A DNA stretch of 64,000 nt from Micropterix aruncella (GCA_944548615.1 OX155952.1:39877231-39941230), one strand, 5' to 3'. Shown: positions 1-11,550, numbered from the stretch's first letter. Program-made: numbers and translations. The notes: generated by a model not told the origin, from the sequence alone.

Positions 1-779
1 CGAACGGTTTAGAATAATCCTAAATAATAATAATCCAAACTATAACAATGGCCGACTCAATGACCGAAAGCGGCCTTTAGATTATGTAATATAACAATTC
101 TGTAATTTTGACTTGTGATTTAAATTCGCTGACATATCGCTCCTTTAATTCTCGCGGTAGATATGCGAAAATACCGCAATGTCACTCGAAAACAACTCAT
201 TTGCCTAATCGTTAGTCTAAAAAACCTAGATTCGGCCATTGTTGATATATTTATTATCATTTTAATTCGATCGGTAAGTAGTTAAGGTGAATCGTCTTGG
301 TCGCATTACATACAGATTTCATTTCCCATAGGAACCGAAAATATTACCGTATTCCTTATTTGTTTGATACCAAAAAAATGTACAGAAAATTACGTCCCCG
401 GGAAATAAATGTCATGAATTTTCGATGCTTAAAAGGCGTTCATTTTGAATTTCAAACTAAAATAAATTTCACTATTGTCTACGCTTGTATTAGTAGACAG
501 TGTGAGCGAGTGGGTTTGCTCGCGAGTGACCGCGCCAACATGCCATGAGACAGCGCTATGTAAAAGAATGAAATGGATGTCGCCGATAAGCGGCGCGGGC
601 GGTCGCCGCAGCAGAGAATCGCAGTAATGTTTATCAGTGGTAATGTTGCCAAGCACCTAGGCGCAACACTATCGCAGTCAATTTGCCTTTGAATAGTTTG
701 TCAACGAGGTGTACCCTACTTACTTACTTTCCAAGTTTAATTGTTAGTTAAGTTAGTTTATTAGTTAGGTGTACCCTAC
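1..779. other. Unassigned AT-rich sequence
   Basis: I recognise no gene here. There is a short GC-rich patch at about 575-615. A 16-base motif (AGGTGTACCCTACTTA) occurs near 707 and again at 767-782. A TTTCCAAGTTTAATTGTT stretch occurs near 728 and again beyond the neighbouring MITE at about 1090, so the MITE landed in a locally duplicated stretch. Confidence 0.5.
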
Positions 780-782
780 TTA

Positions 783-1080
783 GGGCCCGATTGCGTTTCT
801 TTGTGAACTAAAACTAAAATTAGTCCAAGCGAACGAGACAGAGCAATATGTTAGAGCGGGATATGAAACGAACGATCGTCGATAAATACTACCTGCCGAA
901 CTTATACTCGTCCGAATAAATTCGAGCATATTTCGTGCGGTGTAAGATTTGACCTTGACGGCAGTTTTAATGCGAAAAAGTGATAACCGGTCATCTCACA
1001 CTCCGCTCTAGCGTATTGCTCTGTCACGTTCACACGGACTAATTTACGATTTTAGTTCACGAAGAAACGCAATCGAGCCC
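783..1080. mobile_element. MITE, family M1 copy 1 (298 bp, TTA duplication)
   Basis: Non-autonomous DNA element with terminal inverted repeats. The left end GGGCCCGATTGCGTTTCTT matches, with one change, the reverse complement of the right end (GGGCTCGATTGCGTTTCTTC). It is flanked by a 3-bp duplication TTA (780-782 and 1081-1083). A second copy with the same interior lies at 53448-53743. No coding capacity. A 3-bp TTA duplication is typical of PIF/Harbinger-type mobilisation, so that superfamily is the inferred source. Confidence 0.85.
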
Positions 1081-1120
1081 TTAGTTACTTTTTCCAAGTT
1101 TAATTGTTGAATTCAAAACC

Positions 1121-2811
1121 ATGAAACGTGCATACCAAAAACACGAATATTGTGGCCCAAAAGCAAAAGGAGCAGGGCTATGATGAAACGACATCATGGC
1201 GTGGAAATGACGTAAGTACCTTATACCTATCTATTATAATTGTATTTTATACCTATATAATTAGTAGAGAGAGGGGTCATTCCTTACCAGTCGACATTAA
1301 TAGTAGATTAACAAATCTATGTCCTGAAGTAAACTTTGGAACACTGAACTTTTATTTTAGGCGACGTGAAGCCTGGAATAACGATGGGTCTCTTGATAGT
1401 ATTAGAAATGCGCCTGCGGATATACCCACCCAACATGAAAAGCACGCCAACATAGCAGGTATACAAAATAATGTAAAAACATATACACGTGTACCGAAAA
1501 TGCACGTGGACGCCAGTACTTCCAAATGTAAGTGTAACATGTCGCATCGTACGTTTTATTAATCACACTGTGTATTCTAATTTCAATAAGAAAATTAATC
1601 CATTTTATCACGTGCAGCTTATCATATAAATTACCATGGTGAGCCAGTTGAGCGCTCTACGATGGATGAACCAATACTGTGGCCTCAAGCAGACCCAACT
1701 TTGGAGCAATTTGTTTTATCAGTGGAACGGGACACATCTAAACCACTCAAAAACCTACATGGATATAGGATTGTCGACATAAACCACGTCATGAACTGGG
1801 CCATAAAATTGGGAGAACATAGTCGGATGTGCACTGGAAAGAAATCAAGAATGGCTTTCATTCCAAATTCATTTTTCAATGTTTAATTTGTGAACGAGTA
1901 TTTGAACGAGAAAATGAGAGTGAAAAACCAAGAGCTAATAAATCTTTCGTGTGGGGCACTCTCACTTCTGGGAGCTATTACACCCAAGCAGCTCACATAA
2001 TCAACATCATGGATGTTCCAACCATGTCGCAGCAGCTGTTTCACAAAACGGAAAAAAATTAGGAAGGATCTGGGAACAACATCTAGCTGAAGAAATGCTT
2101 AAAGCAGGCCAAGAAGAAAAAGCCATCGCTTTAGCGAAAGGGAATGTAAGCGAAAACGGGTTTGCATTTATATCGGTTTATGTTGACGGGGGTTGGTCCA
2201 AAAGGTCCTATGGTCATAATTACAATGCAGCATCGGGCATCGTGAGTAGCTAATTTCTAACTTTTAAATTTGGTTTAAAACATTTGTACCAAATGTTTGG
2301 TGATGATATAAATGCGTTCACTTTCAGGGTTGTATTATAGGCAAAGAGACCAAAAAATGCCTACATTTAGGAATCAGGAACAAATATTGCTGGATCTGTG
2401 AACATAGCAAAAACAGTCCTCACGACTGTTGCCGAAACTACACTGGGCCTTCCACCGCTATGGAGGCGCAGATTATAGTGCAAGGTTTCTAAGAAAGTGA
2501 GGCTCTTCATGGATTGCAATATTTGGAGTTTATTGGGGATGGCGACTCTTCAGTCTATGCCAAACTGCAAGAGAATGTATCGTATGGGAGGCAAATTCGT
2601 AAAATCGAATGCAAAAACCACATCATTAAAAATTATACAAAAGCTTTATATAAGGTATTTTTTTAACAGAATTATAAAAATGTTTTTTTTATCATTTTGC
2701 CAATGGCTAGTTGTATTTCAGATTTTAGCTAATACTAAACTACCTTTGCAAGGAAGAAAAATATTGAAACCTAGGGTCAAAAGTCTCAGTATAGTGGCAA
2801 GAAAAATGTGA
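1121..2811 (+). pseudogene. Decayed intron-bearing gene for a Mutator-like transposase-domain protein
   Basis: The protein belongs to the insect family of uncharacterised proteins carrying a Mutator-like (MULE-type) transposase domain. Exons are inferred as 1361-1527, 1618-2241, 2328-2654 and 2722-2811, all with GT donors and AG acceptors and mutually consistent phase; a first exon 1121-1211 is possible but out of frame. Visible motifs are LHGYRIVDI, a CLIC zinc pair, VDGGWSKRSYGHNYNA (2185-2230), GIRNKYCWIC and GDGDSSVY (about 2537-2560). The conserved Asp residues of the first and last of these fit the family's catalytic positions. It is broken by a 1-nt frameshift near 1840, another in an A-run near 2050, and a TAA at about 2490 inside the fourth exon; the C-terminus stops early. 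Retained introns show that it is not a processed copy. It may be a domesticated gene or transposon relic. Family assignment is confident, exact ends are not. Confidence 0.75.
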
Positions 2812-2959
2812 GAATGTGGAATTCCGTCCGTTTTTATATTTTATATTTTAGAAGATATATTTTGTGATGCTATATTTCTCGAACTGTATCATTAAAAAAC
2901 TGTCTATAGTGTGAATGGAATAATACAAACTGGGTTGTATTTTTTTTGGAATTTTACAT

Positions 2960-3170
2960 TTTAAAAAAACTTGCGGTCGCGGGACCGCCGTCAGGAACGA
3001 AGTTCTTTACAATTTTACAAATATAAACACGTTTATATAATTGCTATATCGAGCGGTAACGCTTTTTCGTTATTGGGACATTCCATGCAAAAGAGGAAAA
3101 TTATATTTTAAAATTCAATTAATTATCTTATATAATTCAATATATTTTCACATTTTGTACTTGTATCATC
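2960..3170. other. Short GC hairpin and AT-rich spacer
   Basis: A 16-base hairpin-forming stretch, GCGGTCGCGGGACCGC (about 2973-2988), stands out in an AT-rich spacer after the Mutator-like relic. No gene is seen. Confidence 0.3.
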
Positions 3171-3236
3171 AGCCACAATGAGCTGTCCCACCAGCCACAA
3201 TGGCTTGTCCCACCAGCCACAATGACCTGTCCCACC
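3171..3236. repeat. 22-bp tandem repeat, three units
   Basis: Three consecutive units beginning AGCCACAATG and ending TGTCCCACC, differing at only two or three internal positions, followed by a decayed partial fourth unit. Confidence 0.9.
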
Positions 3237-3352
3237 ACTCACAATTATAAATATTTATTTTGTTGCGTCTACGAACGTTAGCAATCTATTTTAAAAAAAA
3301 AACAAAACCATAGAGTATATATTTTACAACATAGAAACAGCTATAAATATGA

Positions 3353-3531
3353 TAAAAACGAATTTACCGCGTGAATTTAGTAGAACCCGTCGTTTCGGCG
3401 CTGTTGCAAGAGATGTTGTCCAGGGTAGATAGGGTAGACCGTCCAGGGTAGCAGTCTACCCTGGTCAACGACGCATGCAACAGCGTCAAAACATCGTGTT
3501 CTACTAAATTCACGCGGTAAATTCGTTTTTA
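3353..3531. mobile_element. Palindromic element, family P, copy 1
   Basis: Two inverted arms start with AACGAATTTACCGCGTGAA at the left and end with its complement at the right. Each arm carries a TTTCGGCG/CGTC-type core seen in the other copies (3799-4000, 9794-9997, and half copies at about 5606 and 36478). The centre holds duplicated CAGGGTAGA motifs. No coding capacity and no clear target duplication in this copy. Confidence 0.75.
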
Positions 3532-3798
3532 TGCTATTAAAAACAAAAGCAAAAATGTTACCGTAAAAATATACCGCACCGATTTCATTTTGTGATAAAT
3601 CGTTCAATTTTCTCTTATAAATCTTTATTGTGATATTTAAAACTAAATATGACTTTCGCAACACTTTTGAACTTTGTTCTTATTTTGACAGTCAACGTAA
3701 CGACATTTCGTCTGTCGTTTTCGGCGGATTGCACGCCTTGAATAAACTTCGTTCCAAAAAATATATTTATTTCTACCACTATGACCAACCCTTGACTC

Positions 3799-4000
3799 AT
3801 AAAAAGGTTTAAAACAAATTTACCGCGTGAATTTTGTAGCACCCGACGTTTCGGTGACGTTGCAGTCGCCGTTGTCTAGAGTGGATTAAAATAGCCAGAC
3901 TGCAACGTCACCGAAACGTCGGGTGCTACCAAATTCATTCGGTAAATTCGTTTTAAACCTTTTTATAATGTCAAACAAACGCGATAGTCTTCAATTTCAT
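3799..4000 (-). mobile_element. Palindromic retro-type element, family P, copy 2 (12-bp target duplication)
   Basis: A 202-bp unit flanked by an exact 12-bp direct repeat AACCCTTGACTC (3787-3798 and 4001-4012). It consists of two inverted arms of about 75 bp (ACCGCGTGAATTTTGTAGC ... ACGTTTCGGTGACGTTGCAG and complement) plus a one-sided tail containing GCGATAGTCTTC. Relative to copy 9794-9997 the tail is on the opposite side, so this copy is inverted. A 12-bp duplication fits target-primed retrotransposition rather than cut-and-paste movement. Confidence 0.8.
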
Positions 4001-4155
4001 AACCCTTGACTCTTTTAGTATTTCACTAGAAGGATGTTATAGCAACGGTCTTTACTATGTGTACATAGTAATGTATACAATTACATACCTACAAAGGTTC
4101 TTAGTTTCCAAGTCAAGTAATTCCATTTATACCAAAAATATATTGGTATCGTCTG

Positions 4156-4357
4156 GCAGCACCGCTCGGATCAGCCGGTCTAATAATTGTTTAGCGAAAT
4201 ACGCACTTTCGTGGACTGCATAAGAGCGTAATTTAAGTAAAGGCGTGCTGCCGTCCGCAGCACCGCTAGCATGTCTACTAATTGTTTAGCGAAATACGCA
4301 CTTTCGTGGACTGCATAAGAGCGTAATTTATGTAAAGGCGTGCTGCCGTTCGCAGCG
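4156..4357. repeat. 101-bp tandem duplication
   Basis: Two adjacent units start with GCAGCACCGCT at 4156 and 4257. Both contain TTTAGCGAAATACGCACTTT and the following CGTGGACTGCATAAGAGCG. Divergence is concentrated near the start of each unit. No coding content recognised. Confidence 0.9.
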
Positions 4358-5605
4358 AGACTGTGTGCGTAGATGAGAGTTCCCTATATCTGAACCGAAA
4401 TTGGTCTGTTTTCCCCATTAATTTCGTAATGCGGTTGATTATCGCGGTGATACAAAGTACATCGAACCGTGTATATGTAAAGTTCCCGGTAAATTTATTT
4501 CGTAATTTTTACTGCACTGAGAGAGCTAAAAATCGTATTTTTCTGTTAATATTGCTTACAACGCCATCTATTATCAGAATAGTTTCGTCGGACCGCGACG
4601 AATCACCTTAAGTATGAAGAGCGGTAGGAAATTCTGAACGTTGCAAGGCATTTTTGGTGATGGCATGGTATGGTACGCTTAATTAGTTGTTTTGAGCATT
4701 GACAAGAGGGTCACATATCCATGTAAGTGTAGTTCCGCCCTAACGAAAATTCCATATCGTCGTTCTATATGTGAGACCTTGTACGTGCCAACCTGTGAAC
4801 TTTTCATGTTATGGAAGATACTGATTAACTTTATTCACAAGATGTTTTTTTAGTTGTGTATATATGGGAAAAACTTTTAAAATATTATTACTTTACAGTA
4901 CTAACGATTAAAACTGTCAGAGTTGCATTTTAAAAATAAATGGAGTTACGTAATATTACGACCAACTCTCAGAAATGTGTTGGCGTGTAATAGTCACACT
5001 TAAAGATGTATGAAAAATTATGCTGACTAAGGTTAGTTTCATAGATATTGCATTTTGTTGATAAAATTTTGTTGATATTTAATAATTGCATAATATTTTC
5101 ATAATATTAAATGTATTTCTTAGAATATTTTATGTAAAAAAATCATATACTAACATCCAAGAGATCAAATCAAAGGGCCAGGTTTGCATGAAAAAGAAAT
5201 CAACGGTTTTATTAAAATTCGACGTAAATATTTTTTTAATGTAGTAAATCTATTAGTTTTTTATGTTAATTAATATACCTACTAATCATTTACTACGGTA
5301 CTACGTATTATTCAGTCTTGGTAGATACTTATGTATGTTGGCTTGACACCTACTCATAGGAAAGGCAGGCTTTTTATTTTTCTATTTAAATAAAATTACT
5401 TTTTAAATGAAATAATATTACCAGGTACAAATTAATGTCAATCAATTTGTTATACAATTATTTTGCTCTTATGCATATTTTTAAGTTAATAAAAGTAACA
5501 TTGAGCATAAATTTAGTCTACAAAGAGATCATTACACTTTACAAAAAATTTGATATGTTATATAAAATCGAAGACTATCGCGGTTGTTTGACATTATAAA
5601 TAGGA

Positions 5606-5870
5606 TAGAAAACGAATTTACCGCGTGAAATTTGTAGCACCCGGCGTTTCGGTGACGTTGCAGCCGCCGTTGTCCAGGGTAGACTGAAGAGCTGTCAATC
5701 CGTTGTTTTGCGGGTAGGCCGCGTACCGCTTCCGCCACTGCGTAGGTTATAACGGTGGTGGGGGGCCGGGCTCGGAGCGCGGGAATTTTGAAAATCCGTC
5801 CTGCACACAACACTCACTGTATCCTGTTTTACGTCTTTGCGTTCGGCGTTCGTTGTCAAGTTCAATTCAT
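5606..5870. repeat. Single-arm family P repeat with unique extension
   Basis: Begins with the tail and arm of family P (GAAAACGAATTTACCGCG), but instead of folding back continues into about 200 bp ending CACACAACACTCACTGTAT and then TTTACGTC. The same arrangement occurs at 36478-36679, where the full-length LINE interrupts it exactly at AACACTC and the remainder continues at 41670. This copy therefore shows the uninterrupted insertion site. Confidence 0.75.
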
Positions 5871-5916
5871 TGTACTGGTGTCTTAAAAGAAAAACTACAG
5901 ACGAAGAAAGATGAAG

Positions 5917-6312
5917 GTTATACAGAATTTTTTTATTGGACGGCCATTTTTTTAGTGGGTAAATCAGTACAACAAGGTAGGCAACTTTTATTAAAATAAA
6001 AAAAACATTTTTTAAAAGTTTTTTTTTAATATAGTGTGAAAAGCTGTGATGACGTGCGCTATCTAGCGGTAAGTAAAATATCGCTAAAATTGTTTATTTA
6101 CGCTATATTACCTACCGCTAGATGGTTTTTCATACCTTTATTTAACAGTAAACTTCTTTAAATTTTTAAATAAAAAAAAAAACAAAAAATATTTTTTTTC
6201 CAAAAACATTTTTTTGTTGTTTTTTTTTCATTTTTTTAAATCAAAAGTTGCTTATTACATTGTAGTGATTCATCCACTAAAAATGCCCGTCCAGTAAAAA
6301 CACCACGTATAA
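5917..6312. mobile_element. Hairpin MITE, family M2 copy 1
   Basis: Long imperfect palindrome. The left side GTTATAC ... TTGGACGG ... AGTGGGTAAATCA is complemented at 6235-6312. An inner inverted pair, CTATCTAGCGGTAAGTAAAA and its counterpart ACCTACCGCTAGATGG, lies at the centre. A diverged copy is at about 51375-51610. No coding capacity. Confidence 0.7.
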
Positions 6313-6326
6313 CTCCAGTGATTATA

Positions 6327-6880
6327 TAGCCTATTACATTACTTAACACAGTAGGTTCCACAATTTGGCAACTATGTATGATTTTACTACTAAACGCAAC
6401 GTGTAGATAGCACTCATAGTTCCAAATATTAATAAATTTTCTCTCACATTCAATATGGCGGCGTTAGTATTATAGCAGTGTGGTGGCGCACTTTAGATGG
6501 CGATCTAAACATGCTTGTACAGTATCCTATGTCGAAATAAAATAATAATTTAATAAACGATTTTTTAAAATCATAGCTCCTATTATTTAGTAATAATAAC
6601 ATAAATACGTCAATTTTTAATTTGCTATACAGGTTTCAATATGTAATATATACGTTCTTTAAAGTTCAGATAATAGATGGCATTCTATCCCTCTGTATTA
6701 TTTCCGTTATGTAATCGGCCTATATACCTGTATATAAATGCGATAGATGGCACTAATACTTGCATGGTATGGTATTATTGTTATTATTGGTTGAATTGTT
6801 GGGTTTTTGTAATCAATCAGTCCTTTATTAAAAACCTAACATTGTCACTGTTATTATAGATGGCCCAATAAATTGCAATT
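6327..6880 (+). repeat. Dispersed repeat D1 copy 1 (about 550 bp, recurring AGATGGC)
   Basis: Colinear with 49205-49640 and, in inverse orientation, with parts of 26577-26830. Shared landmarks include CAGTAGGT, TAGATGGCACTCAT or its near match, GGCGCACTTTAGATGGCG and a TTATTATTGGTTGAATT segment. The word AGATGGC recurs five or more times within the unit. It is probably the body of a non-autonomous element; class unknown. Confidence 0.7.
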
Positions 6881-7099
6881 AGTTTCGCCGTCAATGTTAT
6901 CAGCACCGCCTGCTTATTGCCGGTGGGTATGAAGGGTTGCCAAAACTAACTATGGAGTTTAGCAATCTAATACCATATACTTATATATAATCAATGATAA
7001 TTCTTTACCTGCCTATATTTGTATTTGTTTATATGTAGCTGCAAAGTAATTAAGAACAAGAAAATTAAGCTATAATTTCTTTATCGGCAGAATTAATAT

Positions 7100-7420
7100 T
7101 GTTTGAGCTGGTGTGATGCGTTCATTATACGTTCAATATTATTTGGATGGCGAACAAAAAGTCGGTATGCGCGGATCGCTCGTCCGCGCCGAGCGAGAGA
7201 TGTGCGCTGTGCGCGGATGCGAACGCGCAGGATCGCATCGATGCGATTGGCCGCTTTCCCACATACATTTACCCTCGAGAAACGCATCACTATCGATCGT
7301 GGATCTTCCGCCAAGCGATGGTGATCTACTCCAGTCAAACTCCAATAATTGCGGCTTCGCTCGTTCCCGAGTCCTCTTGAAGGCAGCGCCGCTAGTAAAC
7401 CGGCCGTTTGTTCATACTGT
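7100..7420. other. GC-rich patch of unknown nature
   Basis: A 300-bp GC- and CpG-rich segment in otherwise AT-rich DNA, with overlapping short open frames on both strands that resemble no family I know. It could be a host regulatory or exonic fragment or a repeat. I would not call a gene. Confidence 0.3.
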
Positions 7421-7499
7421 TTTGCTAAGCCGCTTATTATTTTTGGTGCTAATTTTATTTTTCATCATTGGAGAACATGATCTAATGGAAGTGCTATAA

Positions 7500-9170
7500 C
7501 ATAGGGAATTTAAAAGATAATAACAGCAGAAATATTTTTTATAATTCTCATTTTTTGCCATTTACCTATATGGCCGAAGTTATAAACTGGTGGGTCAAAG
7601 CATTCATCGGGAAACTCCTAGTTTATATATTACGTAAAAAATATATTCAATTAGAAGAGTCGATTTCGTTTTTTTTTTGGTTACAATCAATTTATTTATT
7701 TAGAATACTAGGTAAACAAAAAAATATTCTAACAAATGCAATAATTATTACCAATTGTTTTACTTGTATTTTTGTTAGAGAATAATATTCTATGTGTACT
7801 CCGCATGCTAAATTAATTATTATATTTGTGCCATTTACCGACGATTCATTAAGGAGCATTAATATAAAACTATTATTTTTAAAATTATTGAGATCAATTA
7901 ACAATATTACATTTCATAAGCAAAGTGATAGAAAATTAACTAAAAATAATAATTATTATTCATTAGGCCATTAAATTACAGGAAAAAGAAACAAAAGAGA
8001 TAACCTTAAAAATAATCACAATAATGAAAATTTTAACAATAAAGTTATATCACATTCAGAATGAAAAGAATTTAAATAAATTTGGTGATATTTAAAAAAG
8101 TGTTAAAAAATATACGGTGAATTATCAATATATGTGTCTCGTGATTTAGATTCTAAAATGGATTATATTGTTAGGGGTCCCAGGTTGAGAAAATCAATGT
8201 TATCATCAGTATTGGTTATGGTGTTTTATAACCGGCACGCGCGTGAGATAGGATTGCAGAAAAATTGATTTGCCTGCAAATGAGGTTTTCATAAGATCTT
8301 TCTGGAATTATTTTATTGATAAATGATGAACTCAGACAGATGATTGTGTTACACTAAAACCGTCACGTGTCGTCAAATTTTTGATTAGACGTTGCGCATT
8401 ACACTTAATGTTATAACAGTAACACACAGTAACACTTCATAAAAAATGGCATCCACACATGCTTTCTATAAGTTGGACCAGTTCTACAGCTTTGCTCAAT
8501 CCTTTGTAGTCTAGCTATTATTTGTATGTTAGATTTACACAGTTTAGGGCATGACATGCTATTTCAAAATATTGATGTTTTTTATATACGCTTCAGGCTG
8601 TTTAGATTCCAAAATTTGTTGGCATTTAATTAGTTTTTAAGAAACTGCGTTTTTTTTTGTTTCTTTTTGTTGTACCTATCTTTTAAATTGACGTTATTGC
8701 CATTTTTTTACTATAATATTCCATTTTTTTACTACAACATTAATAACTTTTATCTAATATCGAAATAAATATTCTTGATTATAGGTATAATCAATGGTAA
8801 TGTGTATTTTTTGACTATTTTAACAGACTATATATCTACCTATTTGATTGTTGTAGATACCTAGTCTTTTTTTAAGAAATAAAAATGATTATTATTATGA
8901 TTATGACAATTGCACCGGATCCCACGCATTGTAATGCGAATACGCCAGTATTCAATATGCCACTGCAGGGTGAAATATCTGAGTCGTCATAAGTAGTTCA
9001 GAAAGACTGTTCTATCGCACGTGCTTCTTATACGTCGAAATGAAACGGATAGTCCAGCCGATACATACTTACGTAATAGTCGATAATGACGCCTTATACA
9101 CTCAATAAGGACACAACTACATTCTAGCAAAACAACAGTCACCTTAAGGTAGTCACCTTAGGGTAAGCAG
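7500..9170. other. AT-rich spacer without recognisable features
   Basis: Very AT-rich sequence with poly-T runs. I see no gene, no long repeat and no splice-supported coding segment. Confidence 0.5.
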
Positions 9171-9225
9171 TCAGACTGCTGCAGACATGCAGCGCGTATC
9201 CTGCTGCCAGAAACGCTAATTCAGT

Positions 9226-9480
9226 GAGAGAGGGGGAGAAGGCGAGCTGGGGAGCGGGTGAGAGGGCGTGAGTACGAGAGGGCGAGAGGGCGAGGGGAGA
9301 GGAGATGACGAGAGGTCGAGATGGCGGGAGGGCGAGAGGGCGAGAGGGCGAGAGGGTGAGAGGGCGAGATGGCGAGAGGGCGAGAGGGCGAGAGGGCGAG
9401 AGGGCGAGAGGGCGAGATGGCGAGGGGGCGAGAGGGCGAGGGGGCGAGAGGGTGAGAGGGCGAGTGCGCATTGCAAGAGA
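9226..9480. repeat. Polypurine satellite, GAGAGGGC unit
   Basis: About 250 bp built from GAGAGGGC and near variants (GAGATGGC, GAGGGGGC) with all purines on the plus strand. Long open frames on both strands here are simple-repeat artefacts. Confidence 0.9.
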
Positions 9481-9793
9481 GGGCAAGAGAGAGAAAATAT
9501 TTCATTGCTTTGTGACTTATTCATTTTAATATTAATTAAAATAATATTTAACGTAGGTGAATAAATCAATATCTAGAGTTGCCGTATCCTAAATTTTGTA
9601 TCGAATTGAAAATAATCCATACTTTAAAAACTTTCCTTATTTTAATGGCAAAATTTCGACATACTATAAATAAATGTTTTACATTTGTATGCCTATGCTA
9701 TGCATCACCGGAGCATATGCACGGCAAAAAAAACTTATAACGCACTTCCACTACAATTTTTTTTAAATAAAAAAATAAAATAATATAGAGAGT

Positions 9794-9997
9794 ATAAAAT
9801 CGAAGACTATCGCGGTTGTTTGACATTATAAATAGGATAGAAAACGAATTTACCGCGTGAAATTTGTAGCACCCGACGTTTCGGTGACGTTGCAGCCGCC
9901 GTTGTCCAGAGTCTACCCTGGACAACGGCGGCTGCAACGTCACCGAAACGTCGGTGCTACAAATTTCACGCGGTAAATTCGTTTTCTATCCTATTTA
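9794..9997 (+). mobile_element. Palindromic retro-type element, family P, copy 4 (13-bp target duplication)
   Basis: A 204-bp unit flanked by an exact 13-bp direct repeat TAATATAGAGAGT (9781-9793 and 9998-10010). It begins with a tail containing CGAAGACTATCGCGG, then two almost perfect inverted arms (AAAACGAATTTACCGCGTG ... ACGTTTCGGTGACGTTGCAG and complement) meeting near TCTACCCTGGACAACGG. Intact duplication and nearly perfect arms suggest a recent insertion. Confidence 0.85.
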
Positions 9998-10019
9998 TAA
10001 TATAGAGAGTGTTATTAAT

Positions 10020-11550
10020 ATTATATTAAAATTAAAATGGCGTTTATATACTTTTTGTTTGTAAAGCATCTGTCTATCTTCTACGGTACGCAAATGACAT
10101 ATGTAGTTTTACACGGAACCATGCCAACAATGACAACAAAATAAATAAAAAATGTGAGAGCATCTGCAAAATCGGTCTAGGCTTTGATACAAAACAGAAA
10201 TAATGTAAGAAATATATTTAAAAATATGTTCGAGTTCGATAGTTATCGCGGTCAGTGCGAAGCAGTACCTACAATGAAAAAAGCTTATAAATAACGATCT
10301 TCTGTCGACTATAAGTTGTGGATGTATGCAAATTATCCTGAAATATTGCTGGAATACGTCATTTGTCACTTTCACGCGGCAAACCGTGGTCGATCGTAAC
10401 GTCGATACGACTAACTAACAGTTAGTTAGCGAAAGATCAGATGCTGCGTTTCAGATAATATACTTCGACGGAAAAGTAAAAGCGAACACCCATGTAGTAA
10501 TAACGTATAATAAATATTATTAATATTACAGTCTGAGAATTTTACACCCCTTTGATAATGATTATTATATCTACGATTATTATATATGTATAGTATCTTC
10601 TATCAAAATACCCTTGCATTGCATGATTTGTTCGAGATCCATCGATAAAATGTTTTTAAAAACCCGAATTTACAGATCCAAGCTTCAAATTCATCTTTTT
10701 AAGAAACCCAAAACCGTTTTTTACTTTCTTTGGGGTTTATTGTCTATCGCATAATATTCAAACATATTTAGAAAGGAGGGTAATTAATCTGAATTTCGAG
10801 AACTTATTGCACATGCTTAGTACTTTCTAGGGGTAAATATTTCGTGATTCTTTCGTACTCCATTTCGTAGATAATCGTTTGGATTATTACATTGTCTACC
10901 TCCTATTTCGACCAGTTAAGGGTTGATTTACGATAAACCCCTTAACGCGTGTATGATTACTTTTTAATGGCAGTATTTTATTTGAAATTCGATGTAATCA
11001 CTTTACGTATTAAAATTTAAATTCCCTGCTTTGGTAGGTTAATCTGTACAGTATTCTGAGTGCACCAGTGCGCGCATATGTGTTATAAAAAAACTACCCT
11101 CTCTGTCAGGACACTCTTCAGATTAAGGTATTTTTTTGGCAAACGCCTAAATTCTACATTTAATCGGTCCCATTTCCGCCAGATAGCTCAACCACGTACA
11201 CCTTATTTCATGTGACCAAAATTTTCGAACCCTTTTCGCAGATTACCAATTTTAATTTCAATTTGTTTAAATTTGTTTTATTATGATTGTGCTGTAGTAA
11301 CACGGAGTTTTACAATTTATTCAGTGCGGCACAACCTGCCTTTTAGGCGTAAAATATTAGTTTTTTACAACATCAATAAATTATTCAACAATAAATTAAA
11401 AAAACCACATGCATTATAATAATAGTCCAAAATGAGTTAGGATATGAAACAAAAAATTAAATAGGTAGGTATACAAAATATTTTACTAATGTCATTAAAA
11501 TTTAACGGGAAAATAAACAACAGTAAATATTAGCCAAGTCAGAATAAAAT
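10020..11550. other. Unassigned AT-rich sequence
   Basis: No gene recognised. A small hairpin (CTAACTAACAGTTAGTTAG, about 10410-10428) is the only local structure noted. Confidence 0.4.

Noticed and set aside
3171..3236. CRISPR-like array
   Set aside because: The units are contiguous with no spacers, in a eukaryotic setting.
7100..7500. Coding gene in the GC-rich patch
   Set aside because: Several frames are open on both strands simply because of composition, and none shows a known motif or splice context.
9139..9569. Overlapping Ser-Pro-Arg-Leu and Arg-Gly-Glu open frames
   Set aside because: They arise from the GAGAGGGC satellite, which has no stops in several frames.
9900..9970. Hammerhead ribozyme in family P arms (CCGAAACGTCGG resembles the GAAA core and stem of ribozymes in Penelope-like elements)
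   Set aside because: The CUGANGA box is not present: the corresponding position reads CTGCAAC, so no competent ribozyme can be claimed.
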